NCBI RefSeq assembly: GCF_001592735.1
Contig: NZ_LUKE01000001.1
Location: 434,001-498,000, forward strand
DNA: 64,000 nt
Direction: 5' to 3'
Origin: Bdellovibrio bacteriovorus
Lineage (GTDB): Bacteria; Bdellovibrionota; Bdellovibrionia; Bdellovibrionales; Bdellovibrionaceae
In this document: one piece after another, positions 20,926 to 30,615 of the stretch
Numbering within the stretch: position 1 is the first letter of the stretch
How the letters are laid out: the number at the start of each line of letters is the position of its first letter
The notes under the pieces: model-generated
Told to the model about the DNA's origin: nothing
The model's database searches: none
Seen by the model: only the letters and a program-made list of their open reading frames with translations
Translations under genes and position numbers: made by a program

Positions 20926-22128
20926 ATGTTACGAGCTGCGTGTGTCTTTATCGGATTTTTGGTTTCGCTCACTTGTAGTATTTCTTTGGCGGCGATCGTC
21001 GCGCAGAAATCTGCTAGCAGCTGGCACCCGGCTCGCCCGACTCACGTCATCGTAGCCGCTAAAGGTTTAGCTTTTGCGTCGGTGGGTTATCAGCAGTTTA
21101 AGATCTATGAAGAACTTTATCCTCATGATCAGTTTATTTTTATCACCAACTTGCCAGCGCAAGGACCTTATCGTAACTCCAAGCAAATTGAGCTTCGCAA
21201 GTTAGGCTTTACGATCACTGAAGAAAGCTCTGCCATTCTTGATACCAGAAAATTGATTCAAATCTTAACCTCTACGACTTCAAGTATTCAGACCTTAGAT
21301 ATCATCGGCCATAACGGCGTGAACCTAGGACCCTGGCTTGAAAGTGGCGACTTCCGCATGGACTTTAAAAACACGGCTTTGATGAGTCTGTTACGTCCTT
21401 TATTTGCGCCCCATGCTTGGGCTCGTATTGCGGGTTGTAACTCCGGATGGTATGTGGCTCCGGCTTTAAGTGCCTCTTGGGGAGTTCCCGTTTTTGGCAG
21501 CTTCACTTCCACGGGATTTTATTATTTAAATACCGATGGGAACTATGAGCTTTTTGATTCCATCGAAGGTGGTCAAGCCTCCGACGATGTTCATCCCGGT
21601 AAAATCGATAACAGCTTTGAGGTTCCGCAAAAGTGTTCGGAAGGAACTTGCTTTACGTTAAAACCCGAAGCAGCTCCGTACCACATGCACGTTCATAAAT
21701 CACCCGATGCCGCGTGGTTACCGTTCGTAAAACCAATTTGTGCCGCGACGATCCCTTCTGCTCGCTGTCAGGCAGCGCAAGCCGAAGCCATCATTGCTTC
21801 CATCGCGCCATTTGCGCGCAAAGGAGCTTTGCAAAATCCCGCCGTATTTGAACAAATGGTTTATCACGCTATCTGCGGTTCTTATTCGAAAGTCGCGGGC
21901 CAAAATGATTGTATGAACAAAATGAAAGCGGCTTACGATGCCCAGATTTCTTACTTCCCTTATTCACTTGGAAAACAATTAAAATGTTCAGGCATTCGCG
22001 GCTGTTCATTTCAGTATATCTCAATTGATTTAAGAAAGAACTCTCCGGATGCCACCAACGATACGACGATGTCTTATATTGCCAATGCCTTTATTGGCTA
22101 TTCCTTACTGCAAAGCGGGAACTACTAG
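20926..22128 (+). CDS. Exported protein with caspase/CHAT-like His-Cys motifs
   Basis: A 400-residue exported protein (signal MLRAACVFIGFLVSL...SLAA). DIIGHNG at about residue 124 and IAGCNSGW at about 168 are spaced and shaped like the His and Cys catalytic motifs of clan CD peptidases (H-G after a hydrophobic strand, then C after a second strand). This is my reading of the pattern, not a recognised family. The C-terminal half has several cysteines (CSEGTC, AARC-type, CGSYS, CSGIRGC) that suggest disulfides. AAAGGA precedes the ATG. It forms a pair with the 115-residue exported gene upstream. Confidence 0.6.
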   Translation: MLRAACVFIGFLVSLTCSISLAAIVAQKSASSWHPARPTHVIVAAKGLAFASVGYQQFKIYEELYPHDQFIFITNLPAQGPYRNSKQIELRKLGFTITEESSAILDTRKLIQILTSTTSSIQTLDIIGHNGVNLGPWLESGDFRMDFKNTALMSLLRPLFAPHAWARIAGCNSGWYVAPALSASWGVPVFGSFTSTGFYYLNTDGNYELFDSIEGGQASDDVHPGKIDNSFEVPQKCSEGTCFTLKPEAAPYHMHVHKSPDAAWLPFVKPICAATIPSARCQAAQAEAIIASIAPFARKGALQNPAVFEQMVYHAICGSYSKVAGQNDCMNKMKAAYDAQISYFPYSLGKQLKCSGIRGCSFQYISIDLRKNSPDATNDTTMSYIANAFIGYSLLQSGNY

Positions 22129-22153
22129 TTCTGAAGAGAGTTTTAGAAACAAA

Positions 22154-22180
22154 AAAAGCCACGGGATTCCCGTGGCTTTT
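22154..22180. terminator. Bidirectional terminator
   Basis: AAAAGCCACGGG and CCCGTGGCTTTT form a 12-bp perfect stem with an ATT loop, with A and T tracts on either side. It serves the convergent genes ending at 22128 (plus) and 22202 (minus). Confidence 0.9.
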
Positions 22181-22201
22181 CTTTTTAAGCGAACTTAAAC
22201 A

Positions 22202-22654
22202 TTAGATGCAAAGACCAGAAACATCAGCTTTGATATTGCTGAAAAGTTCTGAAGCGTTTTGCGCTGGAGCCACTACGTTGTTGTAGTTTTGTTGAAGACG
22301 GTTACCAATCATGTCAGCAGAAGCTTTGCAACCCATTGCTGAAGCAAGAGCCGTTACGTACTCACCACGGCCTGCCGCCAACTCAGATTTCAAAGAGTCA
22401 AAGTTAGTAGCAACATAGTCAGAAGCTTCACGGTCGTTAGCGCCAACATCCAATTTATCACAACCCATTGTTCCAGTCGTCATACCGAAAGTGGGAGGAA
22501 CGAAGGCGTTTGTTGTTCCGCGAGTTGTTGTCGCCGTGTAAGTTTTTTTGTCAGTGACTTGCCATCCAAGACCGCAACCATCCAAACGATCGCCTGCGTT
22601 TGCAAATGAAGCCATTACAGTCGCTGCTAAGAATGCCAATACTAGATTTTTCAT
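22202..22654 (-). CDS. DUF3015 secreted protein (second copy)
   Basis: A 150-residue exported protein with signal peptide MKNLVLAFLAATVMASFANA and the DUF3015 blocks DGCGLGW and FGMTTGTMGC, plus RLQQNYNNV near the C-terminus, which matches TLQQNYKSI of the copy at 13423. Conserved cysteines suggest disulfides. The ribosome-binding site is AAGGAG. It lies 62 bases downstream of the second DUF4105 gene, so the pair is in the opposite order to the first pair. Confidence 0.85.
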   Translation of the reverse strand: MKNLVLAFLAATVMASFANAGDRLDGCGLGWQVTDKKTYTATTTRGTTNAFVPPTFGMTTGTMGCDKLDVGANDREASDYVATNFDSLKSELAAGRGEYVTALASAMGCKASADMIGNRLQQNYNNVVAPAQNASELFSNIKADVSGLCI

Positions 22655-22716
22655 GTGATCTCCTTGTTGTGTTAAAACATATCCGCTAATTAGCTTTTAC
22701 TTGCGCTTGCAATCAG

Positions 22717-24612
22717 TCAATTGAAAAACTGAATGAAGCTCAAAGAAGCTTCCCAATAAGAATTGCCGACCCGCGAATCCGGCGTCACCCAAAGATTTAT
22801 GTTTCGCAGTTCTTGATTGCGTCCCAGACTAAAGGACTGGCGAAAAGCGTAAGATGTCGAATTTCGGCAATCATCAAACGCGTTCACGTCGCAAAAATAT
22901 CTGACCTCAAGCTGCGCTTTATATTTATCGACCGGATTGAAAAGAAGACCCATTTCTAAGCCCGGGCTGTAGGCATACCCCTTCATGAGGTGATCAGCTA
23001 AATCAATCTTGGCTAAAATTAATGTGTAAAACCATGCGCGATCTTGCGAGGACGCAAACGTCATCCCGCCCCCCGCTTCACCACTGACAATCGAACATTC
23101 ATCACAGCGGATGTATTCACGATCGGTTTTCATTCCCACCGACATCCGATAGCTGATCGGCGTCCGTAAATCATTGACCGGGGTCAGCGAAGTGGTGGCC
23201 AAGCCCAAAACTTCTTCAATATGAAATTCGCGATTTCGGTCATTGTATTGAAACTCAACCGAAGGAAATTCAATCTGTGAAAAAGGACTGTAACCCAAAT
23301 CATGGTTTAAGAGATCATGATACGAAGAACGCAGACGCAATCGCGTGAAGGTTTCATCTTGCGAGGGTTGATACTGGCGATGTCCACCACCCCATGACCA
23401 ATAATATGAGTCATGGCCCCAATCAGGCCTCGTGGTTCCAGTGAGCTCAGGGAAACGTTTTTCTTCTTCGATCGTCGCCACTCCTAATTGGGCCCGTCGC
23501 TGCAAAACTTGTTGATGGAGATCTTTTAACTGGCCCTCGAAAAGATCTTTATCTTCGCTTTTTAAATAATCTAAATAAAGGACTGCTGAATCTAAAACCG
23601 GGCGAGAAGAAATTTGGTCAACCGAAATCTTCTTACCCGTAAGGCTTTTGAAAATGTTCTTTTCATCTTTTGTCAGCCCCGAATATCTTTGCCACATTTT
23701 TTTGTACAAAGACGGTCGATATTTTACCGACTTTAAAACACCTTCTTGCCTAAGGGCGAATTTGATACTTTCACCGGGAATCATGTAAATCTTGTGATGA
23801 TCTAAATTCCAGTCCGGCTTGATCGCCTCGATAGCTTTTAAAACTTGATAGGAACAGTTTTCATCGAAAAAATAGTAATCAAAATAGGTGTTGGTTTCAA
23901 TTTCCCACAAATGGGCCAACAATCGACGTGTTTCTTCAGGGGTGAAGTTAAATTCATACTCCCAAAGCTCTCGGCTTTCAAAATTCACGTATTCCCGCAC
24001 TTTGACATAATAAGGCTGAACCGACCATTGCCCCGGGTAACCGCCCGTGACCCCAAAATACATAAAGGCGAAAGGGTTTTCGTCATCGGCCACCGCGGCC
24101 GCGAAATTTACGCCGTTATCCAATAAATCGGTATCGCGATCTGATTTTATTTTCAAAAAAGTATGTCCGAACATAGACGCAGGATTATTGGGATAGGCAC
24201 TTGAAAAAACCAAGCTCAACCCCTGAGGGTTATGGAAGCGCCCCATAAAAGATTCAAACACGGGACAAGCCACCGGTTTTAGCTGCAAATGAAATGTCTC
24301 ATTTAAAAATCTTGTGCGTTCCGGAAAAGCACAGCGTGGAGTCAATTTAAATTTCCCCACGATCTTCGTGTTTTCGATAATATCTTTAAAAGACGCTTGC
24401 AGCTCGGCCTTGGGATCCGTGTCCCCGCCTTCGGCAAAGAAAAAACCTTTCCCGTCGAGCTGGCTTTGATAGCCGTTCCATGTTTTTTCGTAATGCAAAA
24501 GACGCAACCATGCCGTGGACTGAGAAACTTTATCGATCTGTGCTTCGTCTGACATGAAGGCCCACGTCTTTTGAAACGACATCACTAAAATTAATAGCAG
24601 AATAAATTTCAA
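22717..24612 (-). CDS. DUF4105 (Lnb N-terminal periplasmic) domain protein (second copy)
   Basis: A 631-residue exported protein homologous to the gene at 13875. I choose TTG 24612 because GGAGG lies six bases upstream, giving signal MKFILLLILVMSF...TWA; an in-frame TTG at 24636 is less likely. NNPASMFGHTFL (about 140) and ENCSYQ (about 250) carry the family His and Cys. The C-terminus is beta-rich and ends in aromatics (SFIQFF), as in outer-membrane barrels. It is divergent from the hydrolase lipoprotein gene with only 43 bases between. The function is not established; a peptidase or transacylase acting at the envelope is plausible. Confidence 0.8.
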   Translation of the reverse strand: MKFILLLILVMSFQKTWAFMSDEAQIDKVSQSTAWLRLLHYEKTWNGYQSQLDGKGFFFAEGGDTDPKAELQASFKDIIENTKIVGKFKLTPRCAFPERTRFLNETFHLQLKPVACPVFESFMGRFHNPQGLSLVFSSAYPNNPASMFGHTFLKIKSDRDTDLLDNGVNFAAAVADDENPFAFMYFGVTGGYPGQWSVQPYYVKVREYVNFESRELWEYEFNFTPEETRRLLAHLWEIETNTYFDYYFFDENCSYQVLKAIEAIKPDWNLDHHKIYMIPGESIKFALRQEGVLKSVKYRPSLYKKMWQRYSGLTKDEKNIFKSLTGKKISVDQISSRPVLDSAVLYLDYLKSEDKDLFEGQLKDLHQQVLQRRAQLGVATIEEEKRFPELTGTTRPDWGHDSYYWSWGGGHRQYQPSQDETFTRLRLRSSYHDLLNHDLGYSPFSQIEFPSVEFQYNDRNREFHIEEVLGLATTSLTPVNDLRTPISYRMSVGMKTDREYIRCDECSIVSGEAGGGMTFASSQDRAWFYTLILAKIDLADHLMKGYAYSPGLEMGLLFNPVDKYKAQLEVRYFCDVNAFDDCRNSTSYAFRQSFSLGRNQELRNINLWVTPDSRVGNSYWEASLSFIQFFN

Positions 24613-24655
24613 AGAAAGCCTCCACAACCTGAACAAACATTGTTAGGTTAATGCC

Positions 24656-25504
24656 ATGAAATCATACTGTCACTGGTCCTTATCGACACTGGGCATAGTA
24701 ATGACACTCACTTTGAGTGGTTGTGGGCATTTATTTTATTATCCTACCCAATACATGTATGTGGATCTAAAAAAAGTAGACCCGAAGCCCGAACAAGTTG
24801 AATTTAAAAATCAAGACGGTAAAAAGCTGATCGGTTGGTACTTTAAAGGTGCTGACAAACCCAAAGCTAAAATTCTTTTCTTTCACGGCAACGCAGAAAA
24901 TATCAGTTCGCACTTTTTAATGCTGCACTGGATTTTAAAACACGGTTACGACTATTTTATTTTTGACTATCCCGGCTATGGCGGCAGCGAAGGTGAACCC
25001 ACTCAAAAATCCACCACCGAGGCAGGCCAAATGGCGCTAGAGTGGCTTTCCAAAAAATCGCCACAAGTTCCATTAGTCGTTTTTGGTCAAAGCTTGGGGG
25101 GCAATATTGCCCTTTATACGGCCGCTCAAAATCAAGGTAAGATCCCCCTGTGCTTAGTCGCGGTGGAAAGCACCTTTAAATCTTATAAAAAAGTAGGTCA
25201 AAGACTTTTAGCGGGACGCTGGTGGACGTGGCCCTTACAGTGGGTGCCTTTGGTGACGGTCGGTGAAAGCTATTCCGCCACAGATCGGATCGATAAGATT
25301 TCCCCAACACCTTTATTAGTCATGCACGGAGACGCGGATCGCGTGGTGCCTCTCAGTAACGGCGAAGATGTCTTTAATGCTGCCAAAGAGCCTAAAGAAT
25401 TTTGGCGCGTTCCTAACGGACTTCATATCCGGGCTTTTTTTGGCAGTGACGGAGCTGACTTCCAAAAAAGATTTTTAGATAAGCTTGCCACTTCTTGCAG
25501 ATAA
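24656..25504 (+). CDS. Alpha/beta hydrolase lipoprotein
   Basis: A 282-residue serine hydrolase anchored as a lipoprotein: the signal ends in LTLSGC, with Cys at residue 23. The BEM46/ABHD13-like features are an oxyanion-hole FFHGNAEN, FDYPGYGGSEG, the nucleophile elbow GQSLGG (Ser about 146), HGDADRVVP (Asp about 225) and NGLHI (His about 257). The substrate is unknown; acyl esters or lipids are likely. It ends at a strong bidirectional terminator. Confidence 0.85.
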   Translation: MKSYCHWSLSTLGIVMTLTLSGCGHLFYYPTQYMYVDLKKVDPKPEQVEFKNQDGKKLIGWYFKGADKPKAKILFFHGNAENISSHFLMLHWILKHGYDYFIFDYPGYGGSEGEPTQKSTTEAGQMALEWLSKKSPQVPLVVFGQSLGGNIALYTAAQNQGKIPLCLVAVESTFKSYKKVGQRLLAGRWWTWPLQWVPLVTVGESYSATDRIDKISPTPLLVMHGDADRVVPLSNGEDVFNAAKEPKEFWRVPNGLHIRAFFGSDGADFQKRFLDKLATSCR

Positions 25505-25537
25505 TTTTGCTGATATTTGAAACTCATACTTAGAAAT

Positions 25538-25566
25538 AAAAAAGGCGTCATTGCGACGCCTTTTTT
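25538..25566. terminator. Bidirectional terminator
   Basis: AAAAAAGGCGTC and GACGCCTTTTTT form a 12-bp stem with an ATTGC loop and long T/A tracts. It separates the convergent hydrolase (plus) and RND pump (minus). Confidence 0.92.
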
Positions 25567-25571
25567 TTTGA

Positions 25572-28500
25572 TTATGCTTCTTCGGCTTCCTCGTGATGAC
25601 GATGACTAAAGCGAGATAACAAACTATACACGCTGGGCACCACATACAGAGTTAAGATCGTTGAAACCAAAACCCCACCGATCACCGCAATCGCCATCGG
25701 TTGACGAGCCTCGGCCCCCGGGCCGAAACTTAAAGCGGCAGGCACCGCGCCAGCAATCGTGGCAATCGAGGTCATCAAGATCGGACGAAGCCGATTCGGG
25801 CAGGCTTCTAGCAAGGCCTCGCGAACCTCTTTACCTTCCTCGTCACGCACTTGATTCGTAAAGTCCACAAGTAAGATCGAATTCTTTTTCACGATACCCA
25901 TCAATAAGATCAAACCGATCATACTGAATAAGTTCAATGACTGATTTCCGATCAAAAGTCCCAAAAATGCACCCGAGAAACTAAACGGTAAGGCCACAAA
26001 GACCGTGAATGGATCGATAAAGCTATTAAACTGCGAAGCCAACACCATGTAAGCAACCACAAATCCAAGCACTAGCGCAATTAAAAGACCCACAAAGCTT
26101 TTTGTGAATTCTTCGGCCGAACCGCTCAGCTTAAATGTGTAACCTTCTTTAAGAACTGATTTCGCAATTTCTTCAGCTTTCGTCAGACTTTGTTGCTGGC
26201 TTAATCCTTCCCCCATATTTCCGAAAATAGAAATCGCACGCTCACGATTTTTTCTTGAAATCGACGACGCCACCGTGTTTTCTTTGATATCTACAACCGA
26301 CGATATTGGTACCAACTCACCGCGATTATTACGCACGGAAAGACCCATGATGCGATCTTTTGGTGATTTGCCATCTTCGATCATCTTGACCCGAATATCA
26401 TAACGGTGACCGCCTTTTTCATAGGAGCCCGCGATCGCCCCGCCCAGTGCCGCGTTTACCACCGCGCCAATAGCCGCCACTTGCACCCCTCGCTCAGAGG
26501 CTTTTTGACGATTCGGAACGATTTGCACTTCGGGGGCCCCCGTTAAAAGATCTGAATTCACATCGGTCATGACTTTCTTAGCTTTGACCTCTTCCATGAT
26601 CTTTTCGGCCATTTTGCCGAGCTCGGCCCACTCTGGTCCCTGAATTGTAAATTCAACCGGGAAACCACTGCCTCCACCCCCGCCAAAACCTTGGGTGGAC
26701 GGATCCTGCACCTGGGGTTTGGCCTCGGGCAGTTTTTCATTTAGGTAAGTACGAACCACTTCGATAAATTGCTGTTGGCTTAATTCTTTTTTTGTTTTTT
26801 CATCCACACCACGTTGACCTTTGGGTTTTAACTCGACAAACAGCATCGCGGAATTCGTTTCACCCCCCGTGAAGCCACCGGCGGCCACAAAATAAGACTG
26901 CACTTCAGAACGGCTTTTTAGGTAGTCTTCCACGACCTTGACTCGCTCATTGGTCAAAGTGATCGCCGTGCCCGGAGGATTGGTCATTTGAATCATCAAC
27001 ATACTTTGATCTTGCGCTGGTTGGAATTCTCCGCGCAGAAGCCCCGCCGACATGAAACTTAAAGCAAAGAACACAACAGATGCGAGTACCACTTTCCAGC
27101 GGTGATTTAAGCTTTTCGTTAAGGTGCGCAAGTAAAACGCACGTAAACGTTTAAAACTTTCTTCAAAGAAACGACCAAAACGACTGGTACGTTCGATGTC
27201 TCCTTTGAACTGTGCGGCACGCATCGGGGTTAATGTTAAAGCTTCCAACAATGAAATCATCACCGCCGCACTTAACGTCACCCCGAACTCAAACAAGAAA
27301 CGTCCGATGATACCTTCCATGAACGCGATCGGTAAGAAGATCGCTACAAGGGAAACGGAGGCTGCCATCGCCGCAAAGGTGATCTCGCGCGCGCCGACCA
27401 GCGCGGCTTGACGACGCTTTAAACCTTTTTCGCGATGACGAATGATATTTTCTAAAACCATGATCGCATCGTCGACGACGATACCGATGGCCAAGCTCAA
27501 CCCTAACAACGTAAAGATATTTAGTGTGAAGTTAGCAAAGTAAAGAATGATAAAACTTCCCAGGACCGATGTCGGAATTGCCAACAAAACGTTAAACGTC
27601 GAAGACCAAGAACCGATGAACATCCAACAAACCAGCGACGTCAATAGAGCCGCTAATACCAGGGTCAGGATCAGTTCATGCACAGACTCTTCAACGAATT
27701 TTGTTCCGTCAAAGTTCACCATGATTTTTGTGCCTTCAGGCAGTGATTTTTGAATTTCGGCAATACGAACTTTCACCGCTTGCGCGACAGAAACCGCATT
27801 CGCCCCCCGCTGCTTGACCACTCCTAAGCCAACGGCCGGATCGCCATTGGTTCTAGCAAATTGCAGCACGTCGACAGTGCCTTCTTCAACTTTGGCCACG
27901 CGATTTAAAGGCACGGGGGCAAAGTTCGGTCCGCCTCCGCGAGAATTAATTAAAAGCTTCGAAAAGCCTTCAACCGTTTTTTCTTCCCCTAAGGTACGCA
28001 AGCTATATTCTTTTTTATCGTACTCAGTCCGGCCGGAAGGAGGTTCTTGATGTTCAGCTTGAATGTTGGCCACCACATCAGAAACCGAGAGTGCATAGCG
28101 CTTAAGATCTTCGTTTTTTACCCACACGCGCAGATTCGGCTCTAAGTATCCGGGCATCCATAAGTTGCCCACGCCCGGAACAGTCGTAATACGATCACGG
28201 ATGTCGTTTTTAACAAAGATCATCAAATCATTCAGCGGCATATTTTCGCTGGTCACAGAAATCCACATGATTGGAAACTCAGAGATCGCAATCTTCATCG
28301 CCGTGATCGGATCGGTTCCGGTCGGCAACATTTCTTGGACCTGCGAAATTTTAGCTTGCACATCCTGGAAAGCCGCATCAATGTCGCGATTTAAATCAAA
28401 CTCTAAAGTGATTTCGGCGACGCCCACGCGAGATTTCGAAGTGATATTTTTAATACCTTGGATACTGATAAGAACGTCTTCTAAAGGATCGACGACGTCG

Positions 28501-28682
28501 GCTTCCATCACCTCGGGGGCCGCCCCTTCATACCGAGCGGTCAACGCGATGATCGGAAATTCAACATCGGGCATTTCACTGACACCCATGCGAGTGAAGC
28601 TGATCGCTCCGAAAACGATAAGCCCGAACATCAACATCCAGGCAAAGACGGGTTTACGAATTGATAAATCAGAAAGTGTCAT
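25572..28682 (-). CDS. RND-family efflux pump inner-membrane transporter (HAE1 type)
   Basis: A 1036-residue proton-driven AcrB-like transporter of the full expected length. The N-terminus LSIRKPVFAWMLM is typical. The proton-relay Asp pair is visible in IGIVVDDAIMVLEN (about residue 405), and a second RND repeat carries GLILLMGIVKKNSILLVDF. Its ATG overlaps the TolC stop (TAATG), so the two are coupled. The usual third partner, a periplasmic adaptor (MFP), is not in this cluster and must be encoded elsewhere if it is used. The substrate is unknown. Confidence 0.93.
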   Translation of the reverse strand: MTLSDLSIRKPVFAWMLMFGLIVFGAISFTRMGVSEMPDVEFPIIALTARYEGAAPEVMEADVVDPLEDVLISIQGIKNITSKSRVGVAEITLEFDLNRDIDAAFQDVQAKISQVQEMLPTGTDPITAMKIAISEFPIMWISVTSENMPLNDLMIFVKNDIRDRITTVPGVGNLWMPGYLEPNLRVWVKNEDLKRYALSVSDVVANIQAEHQEPPSGRTEYDKKEYSLRTLGEEKTVEGFSKLLINSRGGGPNFAPVPLNRVAKVEEGTVDVLQFARTNGDPAVGLGVVKQRGANAVSVAQAVKVRIAEIQKSLPEGTKIMVNFDGTKFVEESVHELILTLVLAALLTSLVCWMFIGSWSSTFNVLLAIPTSVLGSFIILYFANFTLNIFTLLGLSLAIGIVVDDAIMVLENIIRHREKGLKRRQAALVGAREITFAAMAASVSLVAIFLPIAFMEGIIGRFLFEFGVTLSAAVMISLLEALTLTPMRAAQFKGDIERTSRFGRFFEESFKRLRAFYLRTLTKSLNHRWKVVLASVVFFALSFMSAGLLRGEFQPAQDQSMLMIQMTNPPGTAITLTNERVKVVEDYLKSRSEVQSYFVAAGGFTGGETNSAMLFVELKPKGQRGVDEKTKKELSQQQFIEVVRTYLNEKLPEAKPQVQDPSTQGFGGGGGSGFPVEFTIQGPEWAELGKMAEKIMEEVKAKKVMTDVNSDLLTGAPEVQIVPNRQKASERGVQVAAIGAVVNAALGGAIAGSYEKGGHRYDIRVKMIEDGKSPKDRIMGLSVRNNRGELVPISSVVDIKENTVASSISRKNRERAISIFGNMGEGLSQQQSLTKAEEIAKSVLKEGYTFKLSGSAEEFTKSFVGLLIALVLGFVVAYMVLASQFNSFIDPFTVFVALPFSFSGAFLGLLIGNQSLNLFSMIGLILLMGIVKKNSILLVDFTNQVRDEEGKEVREALLEACPNRLRPILMTSIATIAGAVPAALSFGPGAEARQPMAIAVIGGVLVSTILTLYVVPSVYSLLSRFSHRHHEEAEEA

Positions 28683-29941
28683 TATTCCAGTTCCTTAGTC
28701 AAAATAGAAGGGATGTTTGCCGATGCTAAATCAAGACGAATGCGTTCTAATTGCGCCTGATAGCGAGCAGCATCGTAAGCGCGTTTCTGGCCACGGTATT
28801 CGGTTAAACCCACTTGCACATCGGTACTGCGAGCTAAACCACGACGAGAATCACGCAAAAGAAATTTATAATTTTTTTCCGCCAGTTCGGCCGAAAGTTT
28901 TAGATATTTAATTTGATCCGCACGTAAGCGTAAGGACTCATGCAATGATTTGATTTCCGCTTCTGCTTTGCGACGAGCTTCATTTAATGCTAAATCTGCG
29001 CCCGCTCTTTTCGAAGCCGCTTCACGTACTTTCGATTGCGTCGTTCCGCCTTCGTAAAGCGGCAACTTCATTTTCAAAAGCACATCCCACTTAAGATCTT
29101 CGGTAAAACCTTCAGGACGAATCAAATAATAATTGGCCGTAAGATCCAACGTTGGCCAGTGAGCACCCTTCGCAAAAGAAACCTCTTCATTAGAAGCTTC
29201 TGTTTGCTGTTTTTTTACTTTTACATCTGGACGATCTTCAACTTTTGCTAAATAGTCAGAGAGCGGTTGCAAAGTCATCACCACATTTTCTGGCACATCA
29301 TCAAGTTTCGTATCCACGGGCAAACCAGTTAAAAACGCGAAGTTTTCGCGCGCCGTTTTTAATTTTCCCGATTGAATTTGAAATTCTGCATCTAATGCGG
29401 CCGATGTCGATTGCGCTTGGAATGCCTCATTACCACTGGACTCCCCACGGCGTGACCGCGCTTGCAGATCTTTCACCCGGTCTTGATAGATTCCCCGCTG
29501 AGCTTCAATGTTGCGGATGTCTTGCTCTAAAGACAGTACTTCCATGTAGCTATCAGCCACTTTTTGATAAAGCGCCATCACCTCAACCATGAAAGTCTGT
29601 TTTTGAGCAGCGACCAAACTATTCTGACGACGAATCGCCGCGAATTCTCTGAGCCCTCGGAACAAGGGTTGATTTAAAGAAACATTGGCGGTTGTCTGCC
29701 GATCCGGAAAAAACTCTGCCGCGATCGGGTCAGACACCTCCGGCTGAATCAAATAACTACCCTCAAGAGCAATTGTCGGCAAAACCGAGCCGGTAGCTTG
29801 TTTTTTTAATTCTTCCACTTGCACGACTTGTTCTTTGCTTTGACCAACAACTTCATTTTTTTGAAGCGACGATTGAACCGCTTGATCAAGTCCAATGGCG
29901 TGCGCAGATTGAGATAGAAAAAGGGCAATGATAAAAACCAT
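28682..29941 (-). CDS. TolC-family outer-membrane efflux protein
   Basis: A 419-residue outer-membrane channel, partner of the RND pump. ATG 29941 is chosen because GAGG lies six bases upstream, giving signal MVFIIALFLSQSAHA. Repeated alpha-helical coiled-coil segments, PTIALEGSY, VSLNQPLF and WPTLDLTANY mark the duplicated TolC/OEP fold. It is the first gene of a two-gene operon. The DoxX gene upstream lies 68 bases away. Confidence 0.9.
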   Translation of the reverse strand: MVFIIALFLSQSAHAIGLDQAVQSSLQKNEVVGQSKEQVVQVEELKKQATGSVLPTIALEGSYLIQPEVSDPIAAEFFPDRQTTANVSLNQPLFRGLREFAAIRRQNSLVAAQKQTFMVEVMALYQKVADSYMEVLSLEQDIRNIEAQRGIYQDRVKDLQARSRRGESSGNEAFQAQSTSAALDAEFQIQSGKLKTARENFAFLTGLPVDTKLDDVPENVVMTLQPLSDYLAKVEDRPDVKVKKQQTEASNEEVSFAKGAHWPTLDLTANYYLIRPEGFTEDLKWDVLLKMKLPLYEGGTTQSKVREAASKRAGADLALNEARRKAEAEIKSLHESLRLRADQIKYLKLSAELAEKNYKFLLRDSRRGLARSTDVQVGLTEYRGQKRAYDAARYQAQLERIRLDLASANIPSILTKELE

Positions 29942-30009
29942 GGGAGACCTCACTTCCCACAATTAAATCGCACTCCGAATTTTCTTGAAAGATAATTCTG
30001 AAATTAAAT

Positions 30010-30408
30010 TTATTTTTGGAATTTAGCTTTCAAGAAGACCCAGGCATCGGTACACCAAAGGGCCCAGGCCACCAAGACAGGTTGAAAGAAAAGACGAATC
30101 AAGCGAGAAGTATCCGAATTCAACCCAAAGGCATCAATCCGATAAACATACTGATTAATATTCCCGGGAAAAATAGCAATAAAGAACAAAGCCCCCACAA
30201 TACCCACATAAATTTTGTATTTAGTCAGAAACAAGAAACTAAGCCCTAACAAAATCTCAACAATCCCCGAAGCCACAACAACAAAATCCGGATCCAAAGG
30301 CTGCCACACCGGAACTTGAGCCAAAAACTCTGCCCGAGCAAAAGTAAGGTGGCTAACCCCCGCAAAAACCAAAAAGGAACCCATCAACAACCGCAAAAAC
30401 AATTTCAT
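30010..30408 (-). CDS. DoxX-family membrane protein
   Basis: A 132-residue inner-membrane protein with four hydrophobic segments. The DoxX-type features are FAGVSHLTFAR near the start, VVASGIVEILLGLSFLF, and IAIFPGNINQYV. ATG 30408 has GGGGGA upstream. The function of the family is unclear; some members are linked to thiol or oxidative stress. It may form an operon with the efflux genes downstream. Confidence 0.8.
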   Translation of the reverse strand: MKLFLRLLMGSFLVFAGVSHLTFARAEFLAQVPVWQPLDPDFVVVASGIVEILLGLSFLFLTKYKIYVGIVGALFFIAIFPGNINQYVYRIDAFGLNSDTSRLIRLFFQPVLVAWALWCTDAWVFLKAKFQK

Positions 30409-30543
30409 AATTCCCCCGATCAAAAAAATTATGTCACACCAAATTTAAAAGTACAGTTGTTACAAAAGTTAAGAGTTTAACCAATCACAACGGCAAGCCT
30501 CAAAGAGGCGAGCTTTTTTGAAGTCATTTGCTAGCAAAAGGCA

Positions 30544-30568
30544 AAAAAATCCCAGGAGGGGATTTTTT
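30544..30568 (-). terminator. Second terminator downstream of rplL
   Basis: AAAAAATCCC and GGGATTTTTT form a 10-bp stem with an AGGAG loop; on the minus strand it is followed by TTTTTTT. A smaller CAAGCCCC/GGGGTTG hairpin (30573-30590) lies between it and the first terminator. Confidence 0.75.
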
Positions 30569-30615
30569 CGCGCAAGCCCCGAAGGGGTTGAGGGCAGGAG
30601 CCCGAAACAAAAAAA

